In this document: positions 56,479-63,877 of the stretch, piece after piece | Position numbering within the stretch: the stretch's first letter is position 1 | Layout of the letters: the number at the start of each line of letters is the position of its first letter | NCBI GenBank assembly: GCA_022354845.1 | Contig: CP031970.1 | Coordinates: forward strand, 1,736,001 to 1,800,000 | Length of the DNA stretch: 64,000 nt | From: Streptococcus suis | GTDB lineage: Bacteria > Bacillota > Bacilli > Lactobacillales > Streptococcaceae | Direction: 5' to 3' | Translations under genes and position numbers: made by a program | The notes under the pieces: generated by a model | What the model saw: the letters and a program-made list of their open reading frames with translations, nothing else | What the model was told of the DNA's origin: nothing | Database searches by the model: none

Positions 56479-57336
56479 CTCAGTACCAGTTCATCCAGAA
56501 ATATCAACAGACATTTGGGGTCAGATGGCTTCTTAGAAGAATGAACATCTGTCCAAATGCTTACTATAATTATCTTAAAAACAAAAAAACATGCTTATCG
56601 TCAGGAAAAGGCAGAGATTCAACGTAAAATTGTTGAAATCTACCACCGCGAAAATGGAGTTCCTGGATACCGAATGATGAACGATTATCTTAAGGGTATC
56701 GGAAGCATTCGTTCAGATCTGACAATACATCATTTTATGAATGAATTGGGCTTACGTTCCATCACACGTCGAAAGAAACCAAACTATGTAAAAGGAACTG
56801 CCAATAAAATCTTTCCAAACCTTCTGAATAGGGAATTTGATGTAAAAGAACCCAATAAAATATGGTGTACTGATTTTACATATTTAACTCGTCCAGATGG
56901 AACAATGCGTTACAATTGCACGATTATAGACCTTTGCGGTCGTGAAGTGGTTGCATCATTAAACAGCAGTCATATCGATACTGAATTGGCAAAGGAAACC
57001 TTGAAAATCGCACTAGAACGTCGAAAACCAGCAAAAGGAATTATCCTGCATTCTGAACAAGGGCGTCAATTTACCGCAAAAGAATTCAATAAATTTTGTG
57101 ATAAAAACTATGTCCAACAAAGTATGAGCAAAGCAGGCTGTCCATATGACAATGCCGTTATGGAAAGATTCTACAATACGCTCAAACACGAATTCTATTA
57201 TCTCTACAAGTTTGATTCAAATGACATTCTTGACCAAAAGCTCTATGAATTCGTTTATGGGAAATATAATCACGTAAGACCACATCGTGCAAACGGTGGA
57301 CTTACACCTTATGCTGCACGATGTCGTGCAGCGTAA
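56472..57336 (+). pseudogene. IS3 transposase OrfB with 1-nt insertion and altered catalytic residue
   Basis: The OrfB frame begins after orfA as LAQYQFIQKYQQTFGVRWLL and reaches NAYYNYLKNKK. A 7-A run near 56580-56588 (expected six) then throws it out of frame. The remainder (HAYRQEKAEIQRKIVE...) is read from ATG 56557 as 259 residues ending at 57336. The rve core has CTDFTYLTRPDG and YDNAVMERFYNTLKHE, but the usual HSDQG is HSEQG, so the second catalytic Asp is Glu. Both changes suggest inactivity unless slippage on the A-run restores the frame. Confidence 0.85.
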
Positions 57337-57402
57337 GAAATTTTATACACTAGTGTTACAAAAATGCTTGACTAGGTCAAAGAATACTATTGTTAATGGT
57401 AA

Positions 57403-57438
57403 TAAAAAAGAGATATAATTTATAAAAATCATATCTCT
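57403..57438 (-). terminator. Terminator after the IS256 chimera
   Basis: Minus-strand AGAGATAT pairs with ATATCTCT followed by TTTTTTATT, 8 bp past the stop codon of the chimeric gene. It probably belonged to the gene that supplied the tail. Confidence 0.7.
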
Positions 57439-57445
57439 AAATTAA

Positions 57446-57673
57446 CTATGCTTTAATATCGATTTTTGAACCTAAGTTACTATCCTTTGCTGTATTCTTT
57501 GAATCTATAGAGCCTGTCTGATTGTGCATACCCTTCATATCGTAATTGAGGAAAGCCGTTAACTCGGTTTTGAGAAGCGTATTGACTGCTTTCTCCAAAT
57601 GGACACGGAATAATTCATTCAAATCGCCTTTGTTCGCTAGAGTCTTTAGAATTTCTGTAGTAAAATCGTTCAT
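57446..57673 (-). pseudogene. IS256 transposase N-terminus fused to a Met/His-containing tail
   Basis: From ATG 57673 the first ~42 residues (MNDFTTEILKTLANKGDLN..., VNTLLKTELTAFLNY) are the conserved N-terminus of IS256-family transposases. The sequence then switches to DMKGMHNQTGSIDSKNTAK and ends GSKIDIKA, which is not transposase; DMKGMH resembles the Met/His-rich segments of copper proteins. So a deletion joined the element in frame to the end of another, probably metal-related, gene. The 75-residue product is unlikely to be a transposase. Confidence 0.75.
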
Positions 57674-57767
57674 AGGGAAGTCCTCTCTTCTGTGAATGTG
57701 TTGTGGTAACTCTATTCTACAGAAGGGACTTCCTTTTTTCTATTTACACAAAATATTTTACACTCTC
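57545..57767 (-). mobile_element. IS256-family left-end fragment
   Basis: Holds the transposase N-terminus, its leader, and on the minus strand a terminal stretch GAGAGTGTAAAATATTTTG beginning near 57767, typical of IS256-type ends. The right part of the element is missing. Its outer end abuts the truncated multicopper oxidase. Confidence 0.65.
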
Positions 57768-57790
57768 CAGCACTGATAGAATATCAGTAA

Positions 57791-58238
57791 AAGCTTTCTT
57801 TTTTTGTAATCTCGTATTCAAAAGTTAATACTTTAGACAACATCCCAAAAGCAGAAGATTCTACTACGCCTGACAAAGTGATGACCTTTAGTGGCATGGG
57901 AAACATGGTCGCCATTGACGGCAAACAGTTCGACATGGACCGGATCGATTTACGCGCTAAGGTCGGGGAAAAGGAAGTTTGGGAGATTAAAAACACACGG
58001 GACATGATGGATGGCATGATCCATCCTTTCCACCTGCATGGCGTCCAGTTCAAGGTGATAATCCGGAATGGCAACGCCCCACCAGCCAATGAACAAGATT
58101 GGAAAGACACCATCGCACTTTATCCAGGCGATAGCGTTAGGATTGAAGTCACATTCCCAGAAAAGGGGATTTTTTATGTACCATTGCCATATCCTAGAGC
58201 ACGAAGACAATGGCATAATGGGTCAAGTTTTAGTATAA
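57791..58238 (+). pseudogene. Second multicopper oxidase, N-terminally truncated and frameshifted
   Basis: Open from about 57791 (FVISYSKVNTLDNIPKAED) through MTFSGMGNMVAIDGKQFDM and [20 protein letters not shown] run of six T (58170-58175; five expected) then shifts the frame. In the other frame the copper-binding end is perfect: [16 protein letters not shown], with stop TAA at 58236. Thus only the last ~150 residues of a ~480-residue oxidase remain and even these are frameshifted. The frameshift artificially joins the frame to the next gene. Sequence differs clearly from the intact oxidase at 54601. Confidence 0.88.
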
Positions 58239-58273
58239 TGAAGATACCAACGAAATTGGAGGAGAAAGATTAC

Positions 58274-58957
58274 GTGAAGATTTTAATTGTGGACGACGAA
58301 GCAAGCATTCTGAATATCGTGGAAGCCTATTTGAGTGCAAAAGGCTATCAAGTGTTTCGCGCTTTGAGCGGAAACGAGGCTTTAACAAAGGTTGATGTTG
58401 TCCAACCTGACTTGATTGTGTTGGATCTCATGCTGCCTGGTTTATCTGGCCTCGAAGTCTGTAAAAAAATAAGGGACTCCTCCACTGTACCGATTATTAT
58501 GTTGACTGCGAAAACAGCCGAAAAAGATATCTTGGAAGGGTTAAGCCTGGGGGCTGATGACTACATCACAAAACCATTCAGCCCGAAAGAGCTGGTTGCT
58601 CGGGTCGAAACCGTTTTACGCCGTGTCCAACCAGAATACCGAGAAGAAAAGTGGTCTTTCGAAGAAGGTTTGCTGGTTATCTACCCGGATCGAAAACAAG
58701 TATTCAAACGAGGTGAAGAAATCATTTTGACCCCGACCGAGTATGCTTTATTAGCCCTTCTGGCCTCACATCCAATGCGCCTATTTTCACGGGAACAGCT
58801 GCTGGACGCTGTGAAAGGACTCGATTTTGATGGAACGGATCGGGTGATCGATACCCACATCAAAAATATCCGTCAAAAAATTGAGGACGACACGCGCAAC
58901 CCCTACTTCATCTTAACCGCATATGGAATGGGGTATCGATTTGGTGGTCAAAAATGA
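58274..58957 (+). CDS. OmpR-family response regulator
   Basis: A 227-residue regulator. The receiver domain (~1-115) has ILIVDDEAS (acid pocket), LIVLDLMLPGLSG with the phospho-acceptor Asp (~51), and YITKPFSPKEL with the conserved Lys. The C-terminal winged helix (~130-225) has LTPTEYALLALLASHP, DRVIDTHIKNIRQKI and AYGMGYRFG. The start is GTG 58274 with GGAGGAGAAA upstream; the longer frame back to 57878 is only the frameshifted oxidase remnant. It overlaps the kinase gene by 4 nt. Following a multicopper oxidase gene, it probably answers to copper or a similar metal (inferred). Confidence 0.92.
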   Translation: MKILIVDDEASILNIVEAYLSAKGYQVFRALSGNEALTKVDVVQPDLIVLDLMLPGLSGLEVCKKIRDSSTVPIIMLTAKTAEKDILEGLSLGADDYITKPFSPKELVARVETVLRRVQPEYREEKWSFEEGLLVIYPDRKQVFKRGEEIILTPTEYALLALLASHPMRLFSREQLLDAVKGLDFDGTDRVIDTHIKNIRQKIEDDTRNPYFILTAYGMGYRFGGQK

Positions 58958-60351
58958 AGCGAACCATTAAATGGCAACTCTTGCTCTCGTTTGTTTCTCT
59001 GTCCTTTATCTTAGTGGGGACCTTCAGCTGGATAACACTAAACTTAATGGAAAGCCACTTCGAAGACTATTTGCGCGAAAGGCAAGAATCAGAGTTAACA
59101 GCATACCAGACTGAGTTAGAAAACTTCTATCAGAAAACGGGTACTTGGGCAGATGCCACTCCAACAATCCAAAGTATTGGACGCGATGCTCTCCAGAAAG
59201 GCATCATCCTAAAAGTATATGACCATGCTGGCAACCAAGTATGGGGCCCCTCTCCCTCAGAGGAAGAAGAGTCAGAAAATAGGATTCAAACCCACCTCCA
59301 AAATATGGAGCAGATAATGGGCGATATAGAGAGTGGCTACGTGCACACAATCGTTCCCCTCGGTAGCGAAACAGACCCAATCGGTTCTCTCGAAGTGCAA
59401 TCCGTTGGACCTTTCGCTTACACGGAACATGATGCGTTATTCCTTGCCGATATGAGGAACAACTTGATTTTTGTAGCGATTGGATCCCTAATTATCTCCT
59501 TATTTTTCGCGTTATTGATTGCCAAAAAATTGAGTTCACCAATCGTCAGAATACAGAATTTTACGACGGAAATTGCGAAGGGTCACTACAGTCAACTGGC
59601 GATTGAGGAAACAGGGATTCAGGAAATTGACATCCTCTTGGATTCCGTGGATGAATTGTCTGGGCAACTCCAACGCCAACAAGAGATTCGTAACCGCCTT
59701 TCCTCTGACATCGCACATGAAATCAGGACACCATTGACGACTTTGAAAGGCAATATTGAGGCCATGATTGACGGGGTCTGGGAAGTATCGGAAGAACGCC
59801 TCTACCACTGTTACGAGGAAGTTAACCGCATTGCCCGCCTGATTGGACAAATTGATCGGATCAATGAAATTGAAAGCCATGAAAGCCAGCTGCAGAAGTC
59901 ATCCTTTGATTTGCTAGAACTTACACAACAAGTTGCCGGCACCTTTCAAGCTTTGTTGATTGAGAAGGGCATTGAATGTGCCATTAACGGAGAAGCGGTT
60001 TTAATTTCTGCTGATCGAGATAAGATTCATCAAGTGGTAACTAATCTCTTGTACAATGCAATTAAATTTACCCCTTCCGGTGGCCACATTGATCTTCAGG
60101 TTTCCCAAATTAGTGGAGCAGCTTCCTTTAAGATAACCGATACCGGTCAAGGAATCCCTCCAAATGAAATCAATCAAGTTTTTGAAAGGTTCTATATGGC
60201 TGAACCCTCTAGGAACAGGAAACTGGGTGGCCAAGGGATTGGTTTATCTATCGTAAAAAGTATCATAACGGCTCATCATGGCAACATAACAGTCAAAAGT
60301 GATTATGGAAAAGGTTCTACGTTTACCGTTATTCTTCCTGTCAAAAGATAG
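58954..60351 (+). CDS. Sensor histidine kinase
   Basis: A 465-residue membrane kinase with two transmembrane helices (~8-30 and ~168-190) flanking an extracellular sensor domain of ~135 residues. A HAMP linker follows, then the DHp domain with the phospho-His in SSDIAHEIRTPLTTLKGN (~255). The HATPase_c domain has DKIHQVVTNLLYNAIKFTPSGG (N box), ITDTGQGIPPNE (G1) and GGQGIGLSIVKSIITAHHG (G2). Coupled to the response regulator by ATGA overlap. GC content and codon use are higher than in the AT-rich oxidase gene, suggesting a different origin. The sensor domain shows no obvious Met/His copper site. Confidence 0.92.
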   Translation: MKRTIKWQLLLSFVSLSFILVGTFSWITLNLMESHFEDYLRERQESELTAYQTELENFYQKTGTWADATPTIQSIGRDALQKGIILKVYDHAGNQVWGPSPSEEEESENRIQTHLQNMEQIMGDIESGYVHTIVPLGSETDPIGSLEVQSVGPFAYTEHDALFLADMRNNLIFVAIGSLIISLFFALLIAKKLSSPIVRIQNFTTEIAKGHYSQLAIEETGIQEIDILLDSVDELSGQLQRQQEIRNRLSSDIAHEIRTPLTTLKGNIEAMIDGVWEVSEERLYHCYEEVNRIARLIGQIDRINEIESHESQLQKSSFDLLELTQQVAGTFQALLIEKGIECAINGEAVLISADRDKIHQVVTNLLYNAIKFTPSGGHIDLQVSQISGAASFKITDTGQGIPPNEINQVFERFYMAEPSRNRKLGGQGIGLSIVKSIITAHHGNITVKSDYGKGSTFTVILPVKR

Positions 60352-60361
60352 TAATCATCAA

Positions 60362-60400
60362 AAAAAGCGGTTCACTTTTATGTAAAGTGAACCGCTTTTT
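60362..60400. terminator. Terminator of the two-component operon
   Basis: AAAAAGCGGTTCACTTT pairs perfectly with AAAGTGAACCGCTTTTT across a 5-nt loop. Confidence 0.92.
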
Positions 60401-60521
60401 CAGCTTCATGCTAAAGTTTTTCATTTAATTTAGGCCTAATTAAGATTTTTAAATGTTAGAATAATTTATCTCTTTTCAGAAATCATTAAGTTGATTTTTT
60501 AGTTTAACTTAGCACTAATAA

Positions 60522-61730
60522 TCATTTCAGAGTAATCCCATTTGGTGTTTCACCAACCTCAACCGTGGCAATAACTTCACTAGTCTCATTCTCAATAACA
60601 CTGACCGTATCATCGAATGCATTCGTGACAAAGGTGTATTGATCATCTTCACTAATGACAACTCCATGTGCACCGCTACCCACTTCGATTGTTTCGACCA
60701 CTTCATTACTATTTAAATCAACCTTTGAAACGGTATTGGAAGGATTCTCTTTGGTACCTTCATTTGCCACAAATACATATTGATCATCATGTTGAACAAA
60801 CAACTGGATAGGACCATTTCCAACTGCTACTTTCTCAACTTTATTGGTTGTCAGATCAACGATTGCTAACGCATTTTCTCCATTTAATGTTACTAAGAGC
60901 GTTTGTCCATCTGAGGTGATACCAGTTGTAGCTCGAGTACTGCCAACAGTTATTCTATTAATTTCTTCCATACTTTCTAAATCAAGGACGCTTACAGTGT
61001 CTTCACCCATATTGGCAACGTAAGCCGTTTTTCCGTCTTCAGCGATTCTAAAACCGTGTGGACCTTCGCCTGTTGGGATTGTTTCAACCACTTCATAAGT
61101 AGATACATCAATGACTGAAACAGTGTTCTCTCCATTATTGGAAACTGCTGCATAGTTGCCATCGTTAGTGAAAACGATATGAGCAGGGTGACTCCCTACT
61201 TCAACTTCTGCAAGTTTTTCACCTGTTTCAGTATCATAAAAAGCTGCAATACCTTTTTCATCGTCACTTTCATTACTCATACTAGTATCACTATCTTCGT
61301 CGTGTTCCATCTCCATACTTTCATTGCTCATACTGGTATCACTATCTTCGTCGTGTTCCATCTCCATACGTTCATTACTATCTGAACTGTCTTCAGCATG
61401 CCCCTCGCTGGGAACAATTGTTACACCAATGACTTTTTCATCAGGTGAAATTTGTACATTATGTGCGGACCCATCGATGGCAATCGTATCCACAACTTCG
61501 TGCGTTTGAGCATCTACTTTGGTTACACTTCCGGTATCGGAAGTGTAATAGGCTTCTGTTTGTTCCTTCTTTTCTTCTTTAGAACTAGATTGACCCTCAC
61601 TAGATCCTTGTGACGTTGATACGATTTCTTGTTGAGAAGAATTTTGACTACTTGTTGAATCTTCTTGACCACAAGCTGCAAGCAAGAGACTCACTGATGA
61701 CACTATTGCTAAAATGATTCTTTTTTTCAT
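60522..61730 (-). CDS. YVTN-type beta-propeller lipoprotein with Met/His/Asp insert
   Basis: A 402-residue lipoprotein: signal peptide with lipobox LLAAC (Cys ~20), a Ser/Gln/Glu-rich linker (~25-60), then YVTN-like propeller blades (repeated VSVIDVSTYEVVETIPTGEGPHG, VSVLDLESMEEINRITVG, VSKVDLNSNEVVETIEVGSGAHG). A loop between the first blades (~118-155) holds two copies of MEMEHDEDSDTSMSNES, rich in Met, His and acids and plausible for metal binding. YVTN propellers occur in nitrite reductases and surface proteins. In this island a metal-binding or redox role is likely but inferred. The extra lgt gene downstream of 63125 could lipidate it. Confidence 0.85.
   Translation of the reverse strand: MKKRIILAIVSSVSLLLAACGQEDSTSSQNSSQQEIVSTSQGSSEGQSSSKEEKKEQTEAYYTSDTGSVTKVDAQTHEVVDTIAIDGSAHNVQISPDEKVIGVTIVPSEGHAEDSSDSNERMEMEHDEDSDTSMSNESMEMEHDEDSDTSMSNESDDEKGIAAFYDTETGEKLAEVEVGSHPAHIVFTNDGNYAAVSNNGENTVSVIDVSTYEVVETIPTGEGPHGFRIAEDGKTAYVANMGEDTVSVLDLESMEEINRITVGSTRATTGITSDGQTLLVTLNGENALAIVDLTTNKVEKVAVGNGPIQLFVQHDDQYVFVANEGTKENPSNTVSKVDLNSNEVVETIEVGSGAHGVVISEDDQYTFVTNAFDDTVSVIENETSEVIATVEVGETPNGITLK
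61269..61370. repeat. 51-bp tandem duplication inside the propeller gene
   Basis: Two adjacent 51-bp copies (61269-61319 and 61320-61370), nearly identical, encode the doubled 17-residue Met/His/Asp block. In-frame, so copy number could vary. Confidence 0.9.
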
Positions 61731-61794
61731 TTTTATATCCCCTTTTTTACTACGTACTTTTTACTTTTCGTACTATTTTTATTGATCTACAAAT

Positions 61795-61957
61795 GCCTGA
61801 ATTATTCATAATTTTTCCGTAGGTTTCTGAGAAGATTACGGCACTGTCATTTCATCACGAAAAGGGCAAAAAGATTCTAGCAGGAACCCTTTTTTCCAAA
61901 AGCGGGAGTCAATAACGGATACGCTACCGCTATTTTTGAGCTATGAATAATTCAGGC
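61795..61957. mobile_element. 163-bp MITE-like element
   Basis: Perfect 16-bp terminal inverted repeats, GCCTGAATTATTCATA (61795-61810) and TATGAATAATTCAGGC (61942-61957), enclose 131 bp without a gene. The size and structure fit a miniature inverted-repeat element or an internally deleted IS. CCTG-type ends recall IS1380 elements, but that is a guess. It lies between the propeller gene and the SHOCT gene. Confidence 0.65.
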
Positions 61958-62004
61958 TAATAACAGGTATTTACTTCATCAAATAATCTTTATTTATAAC
62001 CATA

Positions 62005-62238
62005 CTATTGTAGATGTTTCTTTCTTTCCAAATAGTCTTCCTCAGAAATATTTCCTTTCGCATATTCTTTCTGAAGAATTTCCAAAGGTGGTTCGCTATT
62101 AGAACTTTGATTCGGTTGATTGAAAAATAATTTTCCAATCAGAAACACTACCACAACCAACAATAGAATCCAAAAAATTCCCATAAACATCATAGTTCCC
62201 ATTCCTCCTCTATTAAAAAAATTTAGACATTCAGACAT
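62005..62238 (-). CDS. SHOCT-domain small membrane protein
   Basis: A 77-residue protein with one transmembrane helix (~14-38; MMFMGIFWILLLVVVVFLIG) and a C-terminal SHOCT motif (LEILQKEYAKGNISEEDYLERKKHL). SHOCT peptides are often found at the ends of membrane or metal-homeostasis proteins; their role is unclear. AAGGAGG precedes ATG 62238, which lies 2 nt past the lgt stop, so it is co-transcribed with lgt. Similar small SHOCT proteins often accompany copper genes in Gram-positives. Confidence 0.85.
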   Translation of the reverse strand: MSECLNFFNRGGMGTMMFMGIFWILLLVVVVFLIGKLFFNQPNQSSNSEPPLEILQKEYAKGNISEEDYLERKKHLQ

Positions 62239-62240
62239 GA

Positions 62241-63125
62241 CTATTCCTCCTTCTCTTTATTAAATTTTTCATCTGATTCAAGGTTTTTACTAGTTCTTAG
62301 ATCCGTCATTCCTTCTAGATAATAGGGTTTTGAAGGATAATCTTGCCTGCGGAGATACCATATAAGGATGGATCCTATGAATAGGACAAGAGACAAGGCC
62401 TGTGAAACACGCAGAAAATCACCAATCCATAGACTATCCGTTCTCATGCCTTCAATAAAGAATCTTCCCGTTGAGTACCAAAGCACGTAACTTAACGCTA
62501 CTTCCCCTTGTCGTAACAACTGTTTACGATTCCGTAGAATGATAATGATCACAAATCCTAATAGACTCCATAATGACTCGTACAAAAATGTCGGATGGTA
62601 GTAGGTGCCATTAATTTGCATTTGATCAATAATAAACTTTGGCAGGTAAAGGTTCTCCAAAAAGGTGCGGGTCACTGCTTCCCCATGGGCCTCCTGGTTG
62701 ATAAAGTTCCCCCATCGGCCAATGGACTGCGCCAACAGAACATAGGGCGCCAGTATATCGAGCATCAATGAAAAAGGGATCCCTTTTTTCTTCGTGAACC
62801 AGTACACGGCCAGCCCCCCTGCAATCAAACCGCCATAAATGGCGATGCCGCCTTGCCAAATGGCGATGATTTCAAGCGGTTTCTTGATATAATACTCCCA
62901 TTGAAAAAGAACGTAATAAATTCTTGCTCCGATAAGTCCAAGGGGGATAGCCCACATTGCCATATCTGTAATGTCCTCTTCGCCCAAGCCTCTTTTCTTT
63001 CCTTCCTTAGAGGCAAGTGTGATGGCAAGCAACATAGCGCCGACAATAATTAAGCCATACCAATACAAGGTAAAAGGGCCAAAGGAAAACGCGACGCGGT
63101 CGATTGTTCCGACAATTGATTTCAT
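62241..63125 (-). CDS. lgt: Prolipoprotein diacylglyceryl transferase (accessory copy)
   Basis: A 294-residue membrane enzyme that attaches diacylglycerol to the lipobox Cys of prolipoproteins. Signature: AQSIGRWGNFINQEAHG (the Lgt motif with conserved Arg-Asn), HPTFLYESLW, GLIGARIYYVLF and STGRFFIEGMRTDSLW; about seven transmembrane helices. Streptococci have a chromosomal lgt next to hprK, so this one in a metal island is almost certainly a second, mobile copy, as seen in enterococcal copper gene clusters. It forms a unit with the SHOCT gene. Confidence 0.93.
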   Translation of the reverse strand: MKSIVGTIDRVAFSFGPFTLYWYGLIIVGAMLLAITLASKEGKKRGLGEEDITDMAMWAIPLGLIGARIYYVLFQWEYYIKKPLEIIAIWQGGIAIYGGLIAGGLAVYWFTKKKGIPFSLMLDILAPYVLLAQSIGRWGNFINQEAHGEAVTRTFLENLYLPKFIIDQMQINGTYYHPTFLYESLWSLLGFVIIIILRNRKQLLRQGEVALSYVLWYSTGRFFIEGMRTDSLWIGDFLRVSQALSLVLFIGSILIWYLRRQDYPSKPYYLEGMTDLRTSKNLESDEKFNKEKEE

Positions 63126-63204
63126 AACTTACTCCTTACTGATTTTCATTCTGTATCCCGTTCGATAGTTATAAGCCCAAATAAGGCGCTGGATTGACCT
63201 GGAT

Positions 63205-63561
63205 TCAGTTTTCGTATACTTCAAAGTGAAGATGGACGCCCGTAGAATCTCCGGTGGTTCCCATGATGCCCCGTTTTTGCCCCTGGGTCACTCGTTGCCC
63301 TGCCATTTGTAAGGCGAGCGCATCAATTTTTTCTTGAAGTGCGATGGTCCCTGTTCGCAACTGCTCCTTCCTTGCTTCTAAACCATCCAACTTTACTTGT
63401 TGGCTGATGCTTTCTCCATCTAATTCCTGCAGTTGCTTCTCAAGCTGCTCTTTCTCTTGTGTCAGGTCTTCAATACTTCGTGCATTTACATCCATAGGAA
63501 GGATGAGCAAACTCGATAAGAGTGGGATACTTATAAATTTGACAAGCTGCTTTCTGTCCAT
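63205..63561 (-). pseudogene. M23-type peptidase with the catalytic core deleted
   Basis: A 118-residue frame with GGAGGACAC before ATG 63561. It has a signal peptide (~1-28), then a coiled coil (~29-90; LTQEKEQLEKQLQELDGE) as in NlpC/M23 wall hydrolases. It then jumps directly to the end of a LytM domain (GIMGTTGDSTGVHLHFEVYEN). The final HLHFE zinc-ligand motif survives but the first HxxxD ligand region is missing. An in-frame internal deletion explains this. It may still be exported but cannot be an active peptidase. Confidence 0.85.
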
Positions 63562-63877
63562 GTGTCCTCCTAGTTTCAGGCCAGGTGACGAATGTTAACG
63601 AATGTTGCCTGTTATTTCAATCATTATACCGTTACAACTATATGAGACAGGAACCTCCTTTCTTACTTTTATTGACTATACCAATGAATTATGTAGATTT
63701 TATGAAGTTGCCCCATCTTCATAAGAATCACATAATTTTTTGTTATTCTTATCAAGAAGATGAGAAATAATCTTTGTTCTCACTCATTTGGTTTGAATTT
63801 TGCTTGTTTCAGGGTTTGCCATTCGCAATCTGTTTCGTTTGTAGTATTGGCATAAAAATAAAAGAGGAGTGTTGAAG
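63562..63877. other. 316-bp intergenic region
   Basis: A divergent gap between the M23 remnant and the gene leaving the window. It contains direct repeats GAATGTTAACGAATGTT near 63590 and an imperfect AAGAATCACATAATT...TTGTTATTCTT inverted repeat near 63722-63750. No gene or clear regulator box is recognised; it presumably holds the promoters of both flanking genes. Confidence 0.5.

Larger units (their letters stand above)
56135..57360 (+). mobile_element. IS3-family element (second type), frameshifted
   Basis: Inverted repeats TGTAACACCTGTGTATA at 56135 and, on the minus strand, TGTAACACTAGTGTATA ending at 57360 bound a 1226-bp element with orfA and orfB. Flanks show no clear short duplication. 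It separates the AT-rich multicopper oxidase from the rest of the metal island. Confidence 0.88.

Noticed and set aside
57878..58957. A single 359-aa protein joining a cupredoxin-like domain to a response regulator
   Set aside because: The join depends on one extra T in a homopolymer; the regulator has its own GTG and ribosome site, so two separate features are annotated.
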